Source: Bacteroidales bacterium
GTDB lineage: Bacteria > Bacteroidota > Bacteroidia > Bacteroidales > JAADGE01
NCBI GenBank assembly: GCA_026987795.1
Contig: JALSMF010000413.1
Span: 1-7,751 of the forward strand
Direction: 5' to 3'
Length of the DNA: 7,751 nt
Made by a program: the position numbers and the translations under genes. Position 1 is the first letter of the stretch. Every line of letters begins with the position of its first letter. This document shows positions 1 through 5,989 of the stretch, piece after piece. A model generated the notes under the pieces. The model searched no databases. It had not been told where the DNA came from and was given only the letters and a program-made list of their open reading frames with translations.

Positions 1-828
1 AACCGTATCCTGCTCGGAATATTTATGATAGGCATCGGATATGGCATCTATTAAGTCGGCGCCGTTTATTTTTTCAATATCTTTAAAAACATCTGTTTTT
101 ATTCTCGGAAATCCTTTAAATACTGTCCTCTCGTTATATTGCATACTTTTTTTCAGTATTTCGCGCAATTTTGTGGCATTATACAATATTCCCGATTCTT
201 TTTCCTGCCTTACTACTTCTGTCAGTTCAAATTCAATGACATCATAACCGTATATTTCCAAAGTTTTAATATCAAGTGCGGGGCTTATTTCCAATTTAAC
301 AGGCGGGAGTTGTGCCGTATCGCCTGTGAGAATTAATTTACAGTTCTGCCCGGAATAAACATATTCTATAAGATCGTCAAGTAATTTTCCCGATCCGAAA
401 TTTACGTTTTCATACGATTGGTTTGCAATCATTGAGGCTTCATCAACAATAAAAATTGTATTTTTATGAAGATTAACATCAAGAACAAATTTTCCGAATG
501 CACCTGAGCTTGATTGTTGTCTGTATATTTTTTTATGAATGGTAAATGCTTCTTTCTTTGCATATTTACTTAATACTTTTGCGGCTCTTCCGGTAGGTGC
601 CGTGAGGATTGTTTTTATTTTGTTTTTACTCAGAGCTTTTACAATTGCAGCTATAATACTTGTTTTTCCGGTTCCTGCATATCCTTTTAAGAGAAATATT
701 TCATTTCTGTTTTTTTCGGCACCCGCAAATTCAGACAGTTTTTTAATTACTTTTTTTTGACCCTCCAAAGGTTTAAAATCAAGTTCCGAAATAATTTCAT
801 TATATAGGTAGTCACTAAGCATTTGCAT
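1..828 (-). CDS. RecD/Pif1-like ATP-dependent DNA helicase (SF1), C-terminus cut by window edge
   Basis: This frame is open from the ATG at 828 to the left edge: 276 codons, no stop, so the C-terminal part is missing. The protein is a superfamily 1 helicase of the RecD/RecD2-Pif1 group, expected to couple ATP hydrolysis to DNA unwinding in the cytoplasm during repair or recombination. Visible motifs in order: Q-motif-like PLEGQKKVIKKL (20-31), Walker A GYAGTGKT (49-56), motif Ia APTGRAAKVL (77-86), TIHKKIY (96-102), Walker B IFIVDEASM (125-133), an insert GSGKLLDDLIEYVYSGQNC (145-163), motif III LTGDTAQLPPV (167-177), then VVRQEKESGIL (205-215). Motifs IV-VI (UvrD_C_2 region) lie outside the window. 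Whole proteins of this Bacteroidota subtype are, from memory, about 450-480 residues with no RecD2-type N-terminal extension, so roughly 40% is missing. A second in-frame ATG at 822 (residue 3) is an equally possible start; no Shine-Dalgarno helps choose. It is transcribed divergently from the 966 gene. The specific role in the cell is not known to me. Confidence 0.93.
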   Translation of the reverse strand, partial: MQMLSDYLYNEIISELDFKPLEGQKKVIKKLSEFAGAEKNRNEIFLLKGYAGTGKTSIIAAIVKALSKNKIKTILTAPTGRAAKVLSKYAKKEAFTIHKKIYRQQSSSGAFGKFVLDVNLHKNTIFIVDEASMIANQSYENVNFGSGKLLDDLIEYVYSGQNCKLILTGDTAQLPPVKLEISPALDIKTLEIYGYDVIEFELTEVVRQEKESGILYNATKLREILKKSMQYNERTVFKGFPRIKTDVFKDIEKINGADLIDAISDAYHKYSEQDTV

Positions 829-860
829 ATATTTAAGATTGTGAAATTAAATTTATTTTT

Positions 861-868
861 TAAATGTA
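861..868 (-). promoter_or_regulatory. Possible -7 box for the helicase gene
   Basis: On the minus strand this reads TACATTTA, seven of eight positions of the Bacteroidota -7 consensus TAnnTTTG. It lies about 32 bases before the ATG at 828, so a leader of roughly 25 bases would follow. The nearest -33 candidate is TTTTC about 21 bases upstream, which is weak. The rest of the 137-bp intergenic region is A/T runs, including an 8-bp AT-only dyad at 897-917 with a five-base spacer. Confidence 0.3.
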
Positions 869-931
869 CGGGTATCGCAGGCTATTTTTGAAAATATTTA
901 ATAAAAAAATTATTAAAAAAGATATTTTTTT

Positions 932-939
932 TAAATTTG
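932..939 (+). promoter_or_regulatory. -7 box upstream of the 966 membrane-protein gene
   Basis: TAAATTTG matches the Bacteroidota -7 consensus TAnnTTTG exactly and sits 26 bases before the ATG at 966, giving a leader of about 20 bases. No TTTG -33 box is present 19-21 bases upstream; that interval is A/T runs. Such a match can arise by chance in AT-rich DNA, so the position relative to the gene is the main support. Confidence 0.45.
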
Positions 940-965
940 CAAGCGAACAAAAAAACTAAAAGATA

Positions 966-1880
966 ATGACTTTATTCATAATTATATTGATTTTGGCTAC
1001 AGCCGGTGTTGCATTTATAACTTTTAACGAAAGTTTATCGAAAAATAAGCTGATAAAATACGGCTCTTATGTTGTTTATTTTATATTAGCAGAAATAATA
1101 TTATTTGCAGTTACTGACGGCATTGAGATTCCGTTAACTGTATTAGGAATAGGTATAGGTGTTGCTGTTGTTGTTTTGATAATAGCCGGAAGTTTTTTTG
1201 CTTCAACGTATAATAAAATTCTGAAATATCTTTTAAGTTTTATCTTCACTGCTCTTGCTGTTTTTGCAGCATATATGCTTTACGAAAGCATAATGACCCC
1301 TATAAGATTTAATAAAGAAAAACAGATAAGATACCAGGCAACGGTTAATGAGCTGAAGCGTATAAGAACGGCACAAATTGCATTTAAAAATGAAACAGGT
1401 AAATATACTCCGCATCTTGATACTTTAAAGTATTTTATCCAAACAGATTCACTGACCGTAATAAGAAAAGAAGGCAGTGTTCCGGATTCAATTTATTTAC
1501 AGCAGGATAATAATCTGGAAAAAGCAGAACGTGTAGCTCTGAAAATGGGTATTATAAAAAGAGATACATTAAGAATTGCGATTGCCGACACTTTATTCAG
1601 AGGATATGATTTTAGCAGGTTCGGAATTGTGCCCTTTACAGACGGATATAAATTTGAAATGGATACTGCAACAGTAGATGCCGGAGGATTAAAGATTAAT
1701 GTTTTTGAAGCAAAAGTTCCAAATCTTGTATTATTGAACGGAATGGACAGGCAGTTAATCCTTAATTTAAATGATGATGCAATAAAAAATGACCGTTATC
1801 CCGGATTAAAGGTCGGCTCTCTGGAAGAGAATAATAATAATGAAGGTAATTGGGATAAAGTATATGACCTGAAGAAATAA
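966..1880 (+). CDS. Membrane-anchored pseudopilin-like protein of unknown function (Bacteroidota family)
   Basis: 304 residues, function unknown. Four hydrophobic segments fill the N-terminal third: about 1-20, 31-50, 56-79 and 86-107. A soluble domain follows, probably periplasmic. Just after the last segment comes MTPIRFNKEKQIRY (110-123), then LKRIRTAQIAFKNETGKYT (130-148), a long helix leading into an NGKY-type turn as in type II/IV pseudopilins. Further conserved-looking blocks are VPDSIY (172-177), RDTLRIAIADTLF (199-211), IVPFTDGYKFEM (221-232), KINVFEAKVPNLVLL (243-257) and DRQLILNLND (261-270). The tail (286-304) is polar and Asn/Glu-rich. I recognise this as a family found across Bacteroidota, usually near DUF3822 and rsmD, but homologues I remember have only the last membrane segment, so the first ~85 residues look like an extension. 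There is no prepilin-peptidase site, so it is not a canonical pilin. The ATG at 966 is supported by the -7 box; a short form starting at Met104 is conceivable but unlikely. A terminator follows directly. Confidence 0.85.
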   Translation: MTLFIIILILATAGVAFITFNESLSKNKLIKYGSYVVYFILAEIILFAVTDGIEIPLTVLGIGIGVAVVVLIIAGSFFASTYNKILKYLLSFIFTALAVFAAYMLYESIMTPIRFNKEKQIRYQATVNELKRIRTAQIAFKNETGKYTPHLDTLKYFIQTDSLTVIRKEGSVPDSIYLQQDNNLEKAERVALKMGIIKRDTLRIAIADTLFRGYDFSRFGIVPFTDGYKFEMDTATVDAGGLKINVFEAKVPNLVLLNGMDRQLILNLNDDAIKNDRYPGLKVGSLEENNNNEGNWDKVYDLKK

Positions 1881-1900
1881 ACGATTTAATTATTTGCTGA

Positions 1901-1939
1901 AAGCCGCAGGTTAACTTTAGTAAAACTTGCGGTTTTTTT
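1901..1939 (+). terminator. Intrinsic terminator of the 966 gene
   Basis: CCGCAGGTT (1904-1912) pairs with AACTTGCGG (1924-1932) with one G-U wobble and an 11-base loop. The stem can extend outward through A-U pairs, and seven T residues (1933-1939) follow at once. It begins about 20 bases after the stop codon at 1880, which separates this gene from the next operon. Confidence 0.88.
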
Positions 1940-2001
1940 ATGTAATGTCTTTTTGAAAAATATTAATTAATCTTATTTATTTTATCTTTACGAAATATTT
2001 A

Positions 2002-2009
2002 TATATTTG
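2002..2009 (+). promoter_or_regulatory. -7 box of the DUF3822-rsmD operon
   Basis: TATATTTG matches TAnnTTTG exactly. It lies 52 bases before the ATG at 2062 and downstream of the previous gene's terminator, as expected for an independent operon promoter. The predicted leader is about 45 bases. No TTTG stands 19-21 bases upstream; the best candidate is a TTTA about 22 bases away. Confidence 0.5.
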
Positions 2010-2031
2010 TAGTGTCTTAATTAAAAGGCAG

Positions 2032-2047
2032 TTTTGACCGGTTAAAA
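2032..2047 (+). promoter_or_regulatory. Near-palindrome in the leader of the DUF3822-rsmD operon
   Basis: TTTTGACCGGTTAAAA is symmetric around ACCGGT, with one non-matching pair (G2036/T2043). It lies between the predicted transcription start and the ATG at 2062. With no loop bases it is a poor RNA hairpin, so a DNA-binding site is the better reading if it has any function. No regulator is visible nearby. Confidence 0.25.
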
Positions 2048-2061
2048 TTTTAGGCTTAAAA

Positions 2062-2916
2062 ATGAAAAATTTCTTTGTATTTACCGAAGGGTTCTCTAAA
2101 AGTAAAACTGTTTCTTATATTTTATCCTTACAAATTGACAAATACGGCTATTCGTATGCAATAATAGACCCTGCAGGAGCAAAATATGCAGCTGTTAATC
2201 ATCACAGCTTTGATAAAAAGATTGCAGATAAATCCATTACGGAAAAAGCAGAATCAATGCTTAGAGAAGACTTGTTCTTAAGCAAAAATTATAAAGCCGT
2301 GTTTTTTTCTGTTGCCGACAGCAAGTCAACCTTAATTCCGAAAGATTTTTTCGACAAAAAACAAATTAAAAAATATTTTACTATTAATCATATTTTAGAC
2401 GAATATGAGGAATTGCACTTTAACTACATAAAAAAAATTGATTCTTACAATATTTTTTCGATGCCTTCCGACTTAACAACTTTAATGATTAATAAGTTTC
2501 CTGAAATAATTTTTGTTCATCATAATAATGTTTTTATTACGGATTTAGTTACAAGGGCAGAAAGTTTAAAATTCAAGTTACCTTATATCCAAATCAACGT
2601 TAATTCAAAATCTTTTGACATAGGTATTTATAAAGATAATAAGTTTCAGATGATAAACACTTATTATTTTGATAATGAAAATGATTTTATATATTACGTA
2701 CTTAATACCGTTAATCAATACGATATAAAATTAAACAAAGCTTACATAAACTTTTCCGGTTTTGTAGAAAAAGATACTGAATTTTATTATTTTATACATC
2801 AATATCTGCCTAAAATTAATTTTCTGAAATTAAACAGCGGTCTCAAATTTGATTTTAAAGACGTAGAAGAGCACCTTTTTTACAATCTGCTGAACTTACA
2901 TAATGAGAATTATTAG
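2062..2916 (+). CDS. DUF3822-like protein (possible degenerate actin/PilM-type fold)
   Basis: 284 residues, no signal peptide or membrane segment, so cytoplasmic. I assign it to the DUF3822 family from its size, general pattern and position directly before rsmD, an arrangement I recall as common in Bacteroidota; there is no catalytic signature to confirm this. What can be seen: a beta-hairpin-like LSLQIDKYGYSYAIID (21-36), a second strand region KAVFFSVADSKSTLIP (78-93), IQINVNSKSFDIGIYKDNKF (176-195), an aromatic helix DFIYYVLNTVNQY (208-220), then KAYINFSGFVEKD (226-238). The repeated strand-strand-helix layout resembles the two lobes of the FtsA/PilM/GspL (ASKHA) fold, but the Asp-x-Gly phosphate-binding residues are not evident, so ATP binding is doubtful. 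This structural reading is inference. The last 14 bases overlap rsmD, which suggests translational coupling. Function unknown. Confidence 0.82.
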   Translation: MKNFFVFTEGFSKSKTVSYILSLQIDKYGYSYAIIDPAGAKYAAVNHHSFDKKIADKSITEKAESMLREDLFLSKNYKAVFFSVADSKSTLIPKDFFDKKQIKKYFTINHILDEYEELHFNYIKKIDSYNIFSMPSDLTTLMINKFPEIIFVHHNNVFITDLVTRAESLKFKLPYIQINVNSKSFDIGIYKDNKFQMINTYYFDNENDFIYYVLNTVNQYDIKLNKAYINFSGFVEKDTEFYYFIHQYLPKINFLKLNSGLKFDFKDVEEHLFYNLLNLHNENY

Positions 2917-3439
2917 AGGAAAATTTAAAGGGAAAAAAATATATCCTCCGAAAAATTTTAAAGCTCGCCCGACAACAGATTTTGCAAAAGAAGCACTGTT
3001 TAATATTTTAAACAGCAATTATGATATTACAAAATATGATGTTCTTGATTTATTTGCCGGGACAGGTAATATAAGTTTGGAATTTTTGTCGGAAGGATGT
3101 AAAAGTATTACTGCCGTAGAAATAAGCAAATATTATACATTTCATATAAAAAAAATGTTTGATGAGATGTTTCCGTTGAAAGGAAATATTATTTGTGCCG
3201 ATGCTTTCAGCTATGCCGAAACAGAAAACTTAAATTTCGATGTTATATTTGCCGACCCGCCTTTTAATTACGAAAAAATAAAAGAACTGCCCGAAATAAT
3301 TTTAAAAAATCCTACCGTTAAAAGTAATGTGCTGCTGATATTGGAACATTCAAAAAAAAATGATTTTTCAGACTGTGAGTATTTTAAAGAATCCAGAAAA
3401 TACGGAAATATAAGATTCAGTTTTTTTAAAAAAAGTTAA
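2903..3439 (+). CDS. rsmD: 16S rRNA (guanine(966)-N2)-methyltransferase RsmD
   Basis: 178 residues, the normal length for RsmD, which uses S-adenosylmethionine to methylate N2 of G966 (E. coli numbering) in 16S rRNA during 30S assembly. The order of motifs is typical: MRIIRGKFKGKKI (1-13), RPTTDFAKEALFNIL (22-36), the SAM-binding loop DLFAGTGNISLEFLSEG (49-65), acidic AVEIS (71-75) for ribose binding, the catalytic (D/N)PP(Y/F) motif as ADPPF (117-121), LILEHS (145-150) and the C-terminal YGNIRFSFF (167-175). The ATG at 2903 lies inside the end of the upstream DUF3822-like gene (14-base overlap, different frame), so the two are one operon and probably translationally coupled. The first ATG gives exactly the conserved MRII/RG start, which fixes the start. 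No terminator separates it from the tRNA gene; the tRNA promoter begins eight bases after the stop. Confidence 0.96.
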   Translation: MRIIRGKFKGKKIYPPKNFKARPTTDFAKEALFNILNSNYDITKYDVLDLFAGTGNISLEFLSEGCKSITAVEISKYYTFHIKKMFDEMFPLKGNIICADAFSYAETENLNFDVIFADPPFNYEKIKELPEIILKNPTVKSNVLLILEHSKKNDFSDCEYFKESRKYGNIRFSFFKKS

Positions 3440-3446
3440 ACTATTT

Positions 3447-3477
3447 TTTGCACATAATAAAAAAGAATTTACCTTTG
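3447..3477 (+). promoter_or_regulatory. Consensus Bacteroidota promoter of tRNA-Asp
   Basis: TTTG (3447-3450), a 19-base spacer, then TACCTTTG (3470-3477) match the -33/-7 consensus TTTG-N19-21-TAnnTTTG at every defined position. Transcription should start near 3484, about 13 bases before the mature tRNA 5' end at 3497. It is one of the two best promoters in the window, as expected for a stable-RNA gene. Confidence 0.85.
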
Positions 3478-3496
3478 CAATCGCTTTTAGCAAAAA

Positions 3497-3573
3497 GGTC
3501 CGGTAGTTCAGTTGGTTAGAATACATGCCTGTCACGCATGGGGTCGCGAGTTCGAGTCTCGTCCGGACCGCCA
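3497..3573 (+). tRNA. trnD: tRNA-Asp (anticodon GUC)
   Basis: A full cloverleaf folds: acceptor stem GGTCCGG (3497-3503) with CCGGACC (3563-3569); D-arm from GTTC (3506-3509) to GAAT; anticodon stem CATGC/GCATG (3524-3528, 3536-3540) closing the loop CTGTCAC with anticodon GTC at 3531-3533; T-arm GCGAG/CTCGT with loop TTCGAGT. The discriminator is G3570 and the CCA end is encoded (3571-3573). G73 and anticodon GUC are aspartate identity elements. It has its own promoter and terminator, so it is a single-gene transcription unit. Confidence 0.98.
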
Positions 3574-3583
3574 AACAAACAGC

Positions 3584-3621
3584 AAAACCCTTATTAGTCA
3601 AATGATTAGTAAGGGTTTTTT
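3584..3621 (+). terminator. tRNA-Asp terminator, possibly bidirectional
   Basis: ACCCTTATTAGTC (3587-3599) pairs with GATTAGTAAGGGT (3604-3616) over 13 bp, two of them G-U wobbles on the plus-strand RNA, with the loop AAAT. A run of six T residues (3616-3621) follows. On the opposite strand the hairpin is followed by only four T residues, but it lies 50 bases past the stop of the convergent Omp85 gene at 3671, so it may end that transcript too. The rest of the interval to 3670 shows nothing else. Confidence 0.88.
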
Positions 3622-3670
3622 GTATAAAATATCGACATCTCTTTGAAACACACCGAGACTTGTTAAACAT

Positions 3671-5101
3671 TTAGAACGGAGCTTCAAAATGCAGGAATAT
3701 TCCTCTTTCTTTTTGTCTGTTTACGGAAAAATCAATGCGAAAAAGCCAGTCGTAATATGTTAAAATATTTATGCCTGCTCCCGTTCCGTACAGATATTTA
3801 TTTGTAAGGTAATTTTGCTCGTTGTATAGTATGTCCGCGTTTTTAACATAAGCCGCATCAATAAAAATATCAGCATATATTTTAATATAAGGTTTGTTAA
3901 TTTTATCCCAAGGCAAAAACTTAATATGAAAAGTTCTTTTTGACAAAAGTTTAAAGTTAAGAGTATTTTTTAACAGAAAAAAGTCGGTTCCGTTAATTGC
4001 GTAATATTCGTAACCTCTTACATTTGAAGAATACCCGAGAGCCGTATTAAGAAAAAAAGGATTTTTTTTGCCTGTCGTTTTTTGGAATGTCAAGTTTCCG
4101 GCAAAATACAGATTTTTATTTATTCGCATATATTTCGAAAATTCGCCTTTAAGTTTTAATGAGTTAATTTCGGATTCGGGAAATATAAAAAGCCCGTTTT
4201 TTGTTGCCGTTATTTTGATATTATGTCCCGTAAGCGGAAAAATACGAGAATCTCTTTTATCGTTCAGGAATATGTATTTTAAAAACATATAGCTTGCCGA
4301 ATTTCCGCTGCCCGTAAAATAATGCGGATTGCACAAAAGCAGGCTGTCGGCAACGCTTCGGTGTTCAAACCCGAGATAATATGAATGGATATTGAGTATA
4401 TCCTTTCTGAAAGAATACTTGAAAGTAATATTGCACGATTTAAGGGCATAATTATCGGTCAGTTTTATTCTTTTTACTCTGTCGTTTTCAATTGCACAGG
4501 TTGTTTCTTTTCGTCTTAATTGCTTTAAGAACAGAGCTCCCGAATGTTTTCTTTTTTTATCGAAATAAAAATTGTCGTATTTGAAAATAAGTTCTTCATC
4601 ATATCCGAAAAGTACATAAAGTTTCAGTTTTTCGTTACGCCCTCTGACATTGTATTTTTCTAATCCCAATGCTGCGTCTATCCTCGAAAAGTCCTTGTCT
4701 TTAAGCCAATTGCTGAAATTTCTGTCAACATAATAAACGGCTGCCTGAGGCCATAAATACCAACGCTCTTCAACTTTTACGGTTATTTCGACATTTACGG
4801 AGTCTGATATTTCGTAATTAATGCTTACATCATTAAACAGCGGAGTTTTGAGAAGGTTTATCTTGCTTTGTTCCGTGAGTTCGAGCAGTTTATCCGGTGC
4901 GACATACTCATTTTTTTTAAAGGTAAGTTCTCTGAGAATTACATAATCTTTTGTCTTTTCATTTCCTGTAATTTCTATTTCAGAAATTAAAACATCTGCA
5001 CTCTTATTACTCTGAGCCGAGATATTGCCCGTTGTAAGAAATAACAGAATAAAATATATTTTTACCCGTCTCAAATATAAAAATTTCAGATTTTTATTCA
5101 A
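3671..5101 (-). CDS. Omp85/BamA-TamA family outer-membrane beta-barrel protein with one POTRA domain
   Basis: 476 residues. Signal peptide with basic RRVK (11-14), hydrophobic 15-24 and a likely cleavage after ISAQ (27-30). One POTRA domain follows (about 36-112: ISEIEITGNEKTKDYVILREL near its start, then LLKTPLFNDVSINYEI, ending in ITVKVEER). The rest (about 113-476) is an outer-membrane barrel of alternating strands. Family marks are DSRIFPLTGHNI (284-295) and VRGYE (361-365), the conserved L6-loop motif; the protein ends in Phe as many barrels do. Omp85 proteins insert or export proteins, or flip lipid, at the outer membrane; one POTRA and a total of 476 residues is much smaller than BamA with its five, so it is not the main Bam pore and its substrate is unknown. 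The start is TTG: no ATG or GTG lies between the upstream in-frame stop (5134) and the signal peptide. Another TTG at residue 10 (5074) would give a more compact signal peptide. The 5' end overlaps the glycosyltransferase gene by 8 bases. Confidence 0.9.
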   Translation of the reverse strand: MNKNLKFLYLRRVKIYFILLFLTTGNISAQSNKSADVLISEIEITGNEKTKDYVILRELTFKKNEYVAPDKLLELTEQSKINLLKTPLFNDVSINYEISDSVNVEITVKVEERWYLWPQAAVYYVDRNFSNWLKDKDFSRIDAALGLEKYNVRGRNEKLKLYVLFGYDEELIFKYDNFYFDKKRKHSGALFLKQLRRKETTCAIENDRVKRIKLTDNYALKSCNITFKYSFRKDILNIHSYYLGFEHRSVADSLLLCNPHYFTGSGNSASYMFLKYIFLNDKRDSRIFPLTGHNIKITATKNGLFIFPESEINSLKLKGEFSKYMRINKNLYFAGNLTFQKTTGKKNPFFLNTALGYSSNVRGYEYYAINGTDFFLLKNTLNFKLLSKRTFHIKFLPWDKINKPYIKIYADIFIDAAYVKNADILYNEQNYLTNKYLYGTGAGINILTYYDWLFRIDFSVNRQKERGIFLHFEAPF

Positions 5102-5834
5102 ATATTTTGCTTTTAGATATACCTGTTTTGTTTAGAAAATAAGAAAGAGAAACTCCGAGAACTCCTATCCCGTATTTAATGCTGCGTTTAAGGTTTATAG
5201 ACGATGCCTCTTCAAAATATTTTGTAGGGCAGGTAACTTCGGCTATTTCGTATCCTTTATAAAATATTTGTGCCAGCATCTGATTATCAAAAATGAAATC
5301 GTCGGAGTTAATATTGTAATTAATGTTTTCTAAAACTTCTTTTGAAAAAGCCCTGTATCCGGTATGATATTCCGAAAGTTTCTGACTCATCATTATATTT
5401 TGAAACAATGTAAGAAAACGATTTGCAATGTATTTATACCAAGGCATTCCGCCTTTTAAAGCCCCTTTACCCAAAATTCTGGAGCCTATTGCAACAGGAT
5501 AAACATCATTTGCAATAAGGTAGCACAGAGAATGAATTAATTTAGGCGTGTATTGATAATCAGGATGTAGCATAACAACAATGTCGGCACCTATATCCAG
5601 TGCTTTGTTATAACACGATTTTTGGTTTGCTCCGTAACCTTTGTTCTTATCGTGTTTTATTATATGCTTTATGCCTATTCTTTCAGCTTCTTTAACTGTG
5701 TCATCGCTGCTTAAATCATCCGTTAAAATAACTTCGTCAACAATTTCAAAAGGTATTTCGTTATAGGTTTGTTCTAACGTTTTTTCGGCGTTATATGCAG
5801 GCAATACAACAACAATCTTCTTATTGTTAATCAT
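5094..5834 (-). CDS. Family 2 glycosyltransferase (DPM1-like, GT-A fold)
   Basis: 246 residues, cytoplasmic or peripheral at the inner membrane. It should transfer a sugar from a nucleotide donor, probably to a lipid or polyprenyl-phosphate acceptor, but donor and acceptor cannot be told from sequence. GT2 motifs: IVVVLPAYNAEKTLEQTYNEI (7-27), EVILTDDLSSDDT (34-46), HDKNKGYGANQKSCYNKAL (61-79), the metal/nucleotide-binding region as MLHPDYQYTPKLI (88-100), IGSRILGKGALKGGMPWYKY (116-135), and YHTGYRAFSKEVL (156-168) in the acceptor region. A weakly hydrophobic stretch near 222-235 may touch the membrane; there are no clear transmembrane helices, unlike longer DPM1-type enzymes with C-terminal GtrA-like domains. 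The ATG at 5834 gives the expected strand-1 start. It is the first gene of a minus-strand pair with the Omp85 gene, overlapping it by 8 bases, so the two products are probably made together, which suggests envelope polysaccharide or glycolipid work. Confidence 0.92.
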   Translation of the reverse strand: MINNKKIVVVLPAYNAEKTLEQTYNEIPFEIVDEVILTDDLSSDDTVKEAERIGIKHIIKHDKNKGYGANQKSCYNKALDIGADIVVMLHPDYQYTPKLIHSLCYLIANDVYPVAIGSRILGKGALKGGMPWYKYIANRFLTLFQNIMMSQKLSEYHTGYRAFSKEVLENINYNINSDDFIFDNQMLAQIFYKGYEIAEVTCPTKYFEEASSINLKRSIKYGIGVLGVSLSYFLNKTGISKSKIFE

Positions 5835-5862
5835 TTAGTTTTATTTTTTCTTATTTTTTATG

Positions 5863-5870
5863 CAAAACTA
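5863..5870 (-). promoter_or_regulatory. -7 box of the glycosyltransferase-Omp85 operon
   Basis: On the minus strand this reads TAGTTTTG, an exact TAnnTTTG match, 28 bases before the ATG at 5834; the leader would be about 20 bases. No TTTG is found 19-21 bases upstream. Confidence 0.5.
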
Positions 5871-5900
5871 TAAGATTTTAATAATATCCGTATTATTTAT

Positions 5901-5915
5901 TTAAACAATGTTTAA
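5901..5915. promoter_or_regulatory. 15-bp dyad midway between divergent promoters
   Basis: TTAAACA-A-TGTTTAA is a perfect 7-bp inverted repeat with one central base at 5908. It lies almost equally far from the two predicted -7 boxes: centre to 5870 is 38 bases, centre to 5949 is 41. That placement would suit a shared regulator of the glycosyltransferase operon and apbE. The dyad is AT-rich, so chance is a real alternative. Confidence 0.3.
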
Positions 5916-5948
5916 CAAATATTATTCACTAATTAAATTTTTTCTGTA

Positions 5949-5956
5949 TAACTTTG
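5949..5956 (+). promoter_or_regulatory. -7 box of apbE
   Basis: TAACTTTG matches TAnnTTTG exactly and lies 33 bases before the ATG at 5990, predicting a leader of about 27 bases. The -33 position (about 20 bases upstream) reads TTCA, a poor match. Confidence 0.5.
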
Positions 5957-5989
5957 TGATAAATTGTTTATATTTTAAATAAAAAAATT

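Noticed and set aside
41..760. Three plus-strand open frames of 65-73 codons
   Set aside because: They lie antisense to the RecD-like helicase, whose frame carries every expected helicase motif; the plus-strand translations show no recognisable domain.
897..917. AT-only dyad TTTAATAA/TTATTAAA between the helicase and the 966 gene
   Set aside because: All bases are A or T in a long A/T run, so such symmetry is expected by chance; no clear link to a promoter element.
1233..1415. A 60-codon minus-strand open frame inside the 966 gene
   Set aside because: It is antisense to a well-supported gene and has no promoter or motif of its own.
3419..3450. Poly-T/poly-A tract at the end of rsmD as a terminator
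   Set aside because: It can pair only with almost no loop and has no GC stem, so it is not a convincing intrinsic terminator.
3368..3670. A 100-codon minus-strand open frame across the tRNA
   Set aside because: It is antisense to the tRNA and its terminator and to the end of rsmD; its middle is simply the translation of the reverse complement of tRNA-Asp, a well-known false protein.
3497..3670. tRNA-Asp as an integration site for a mobile element
   Set aside because: No repeat of the tRNA 3' end, no integrase and no foreign-looking gene occur downstream; the next gene is a normal envelope gene with similar base composition.
4068..4292. A 74-codon plus-strand open frame inside the Omp85 gene
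   Set aside because: It is antisense to the conserved barrel region and shows no domain.
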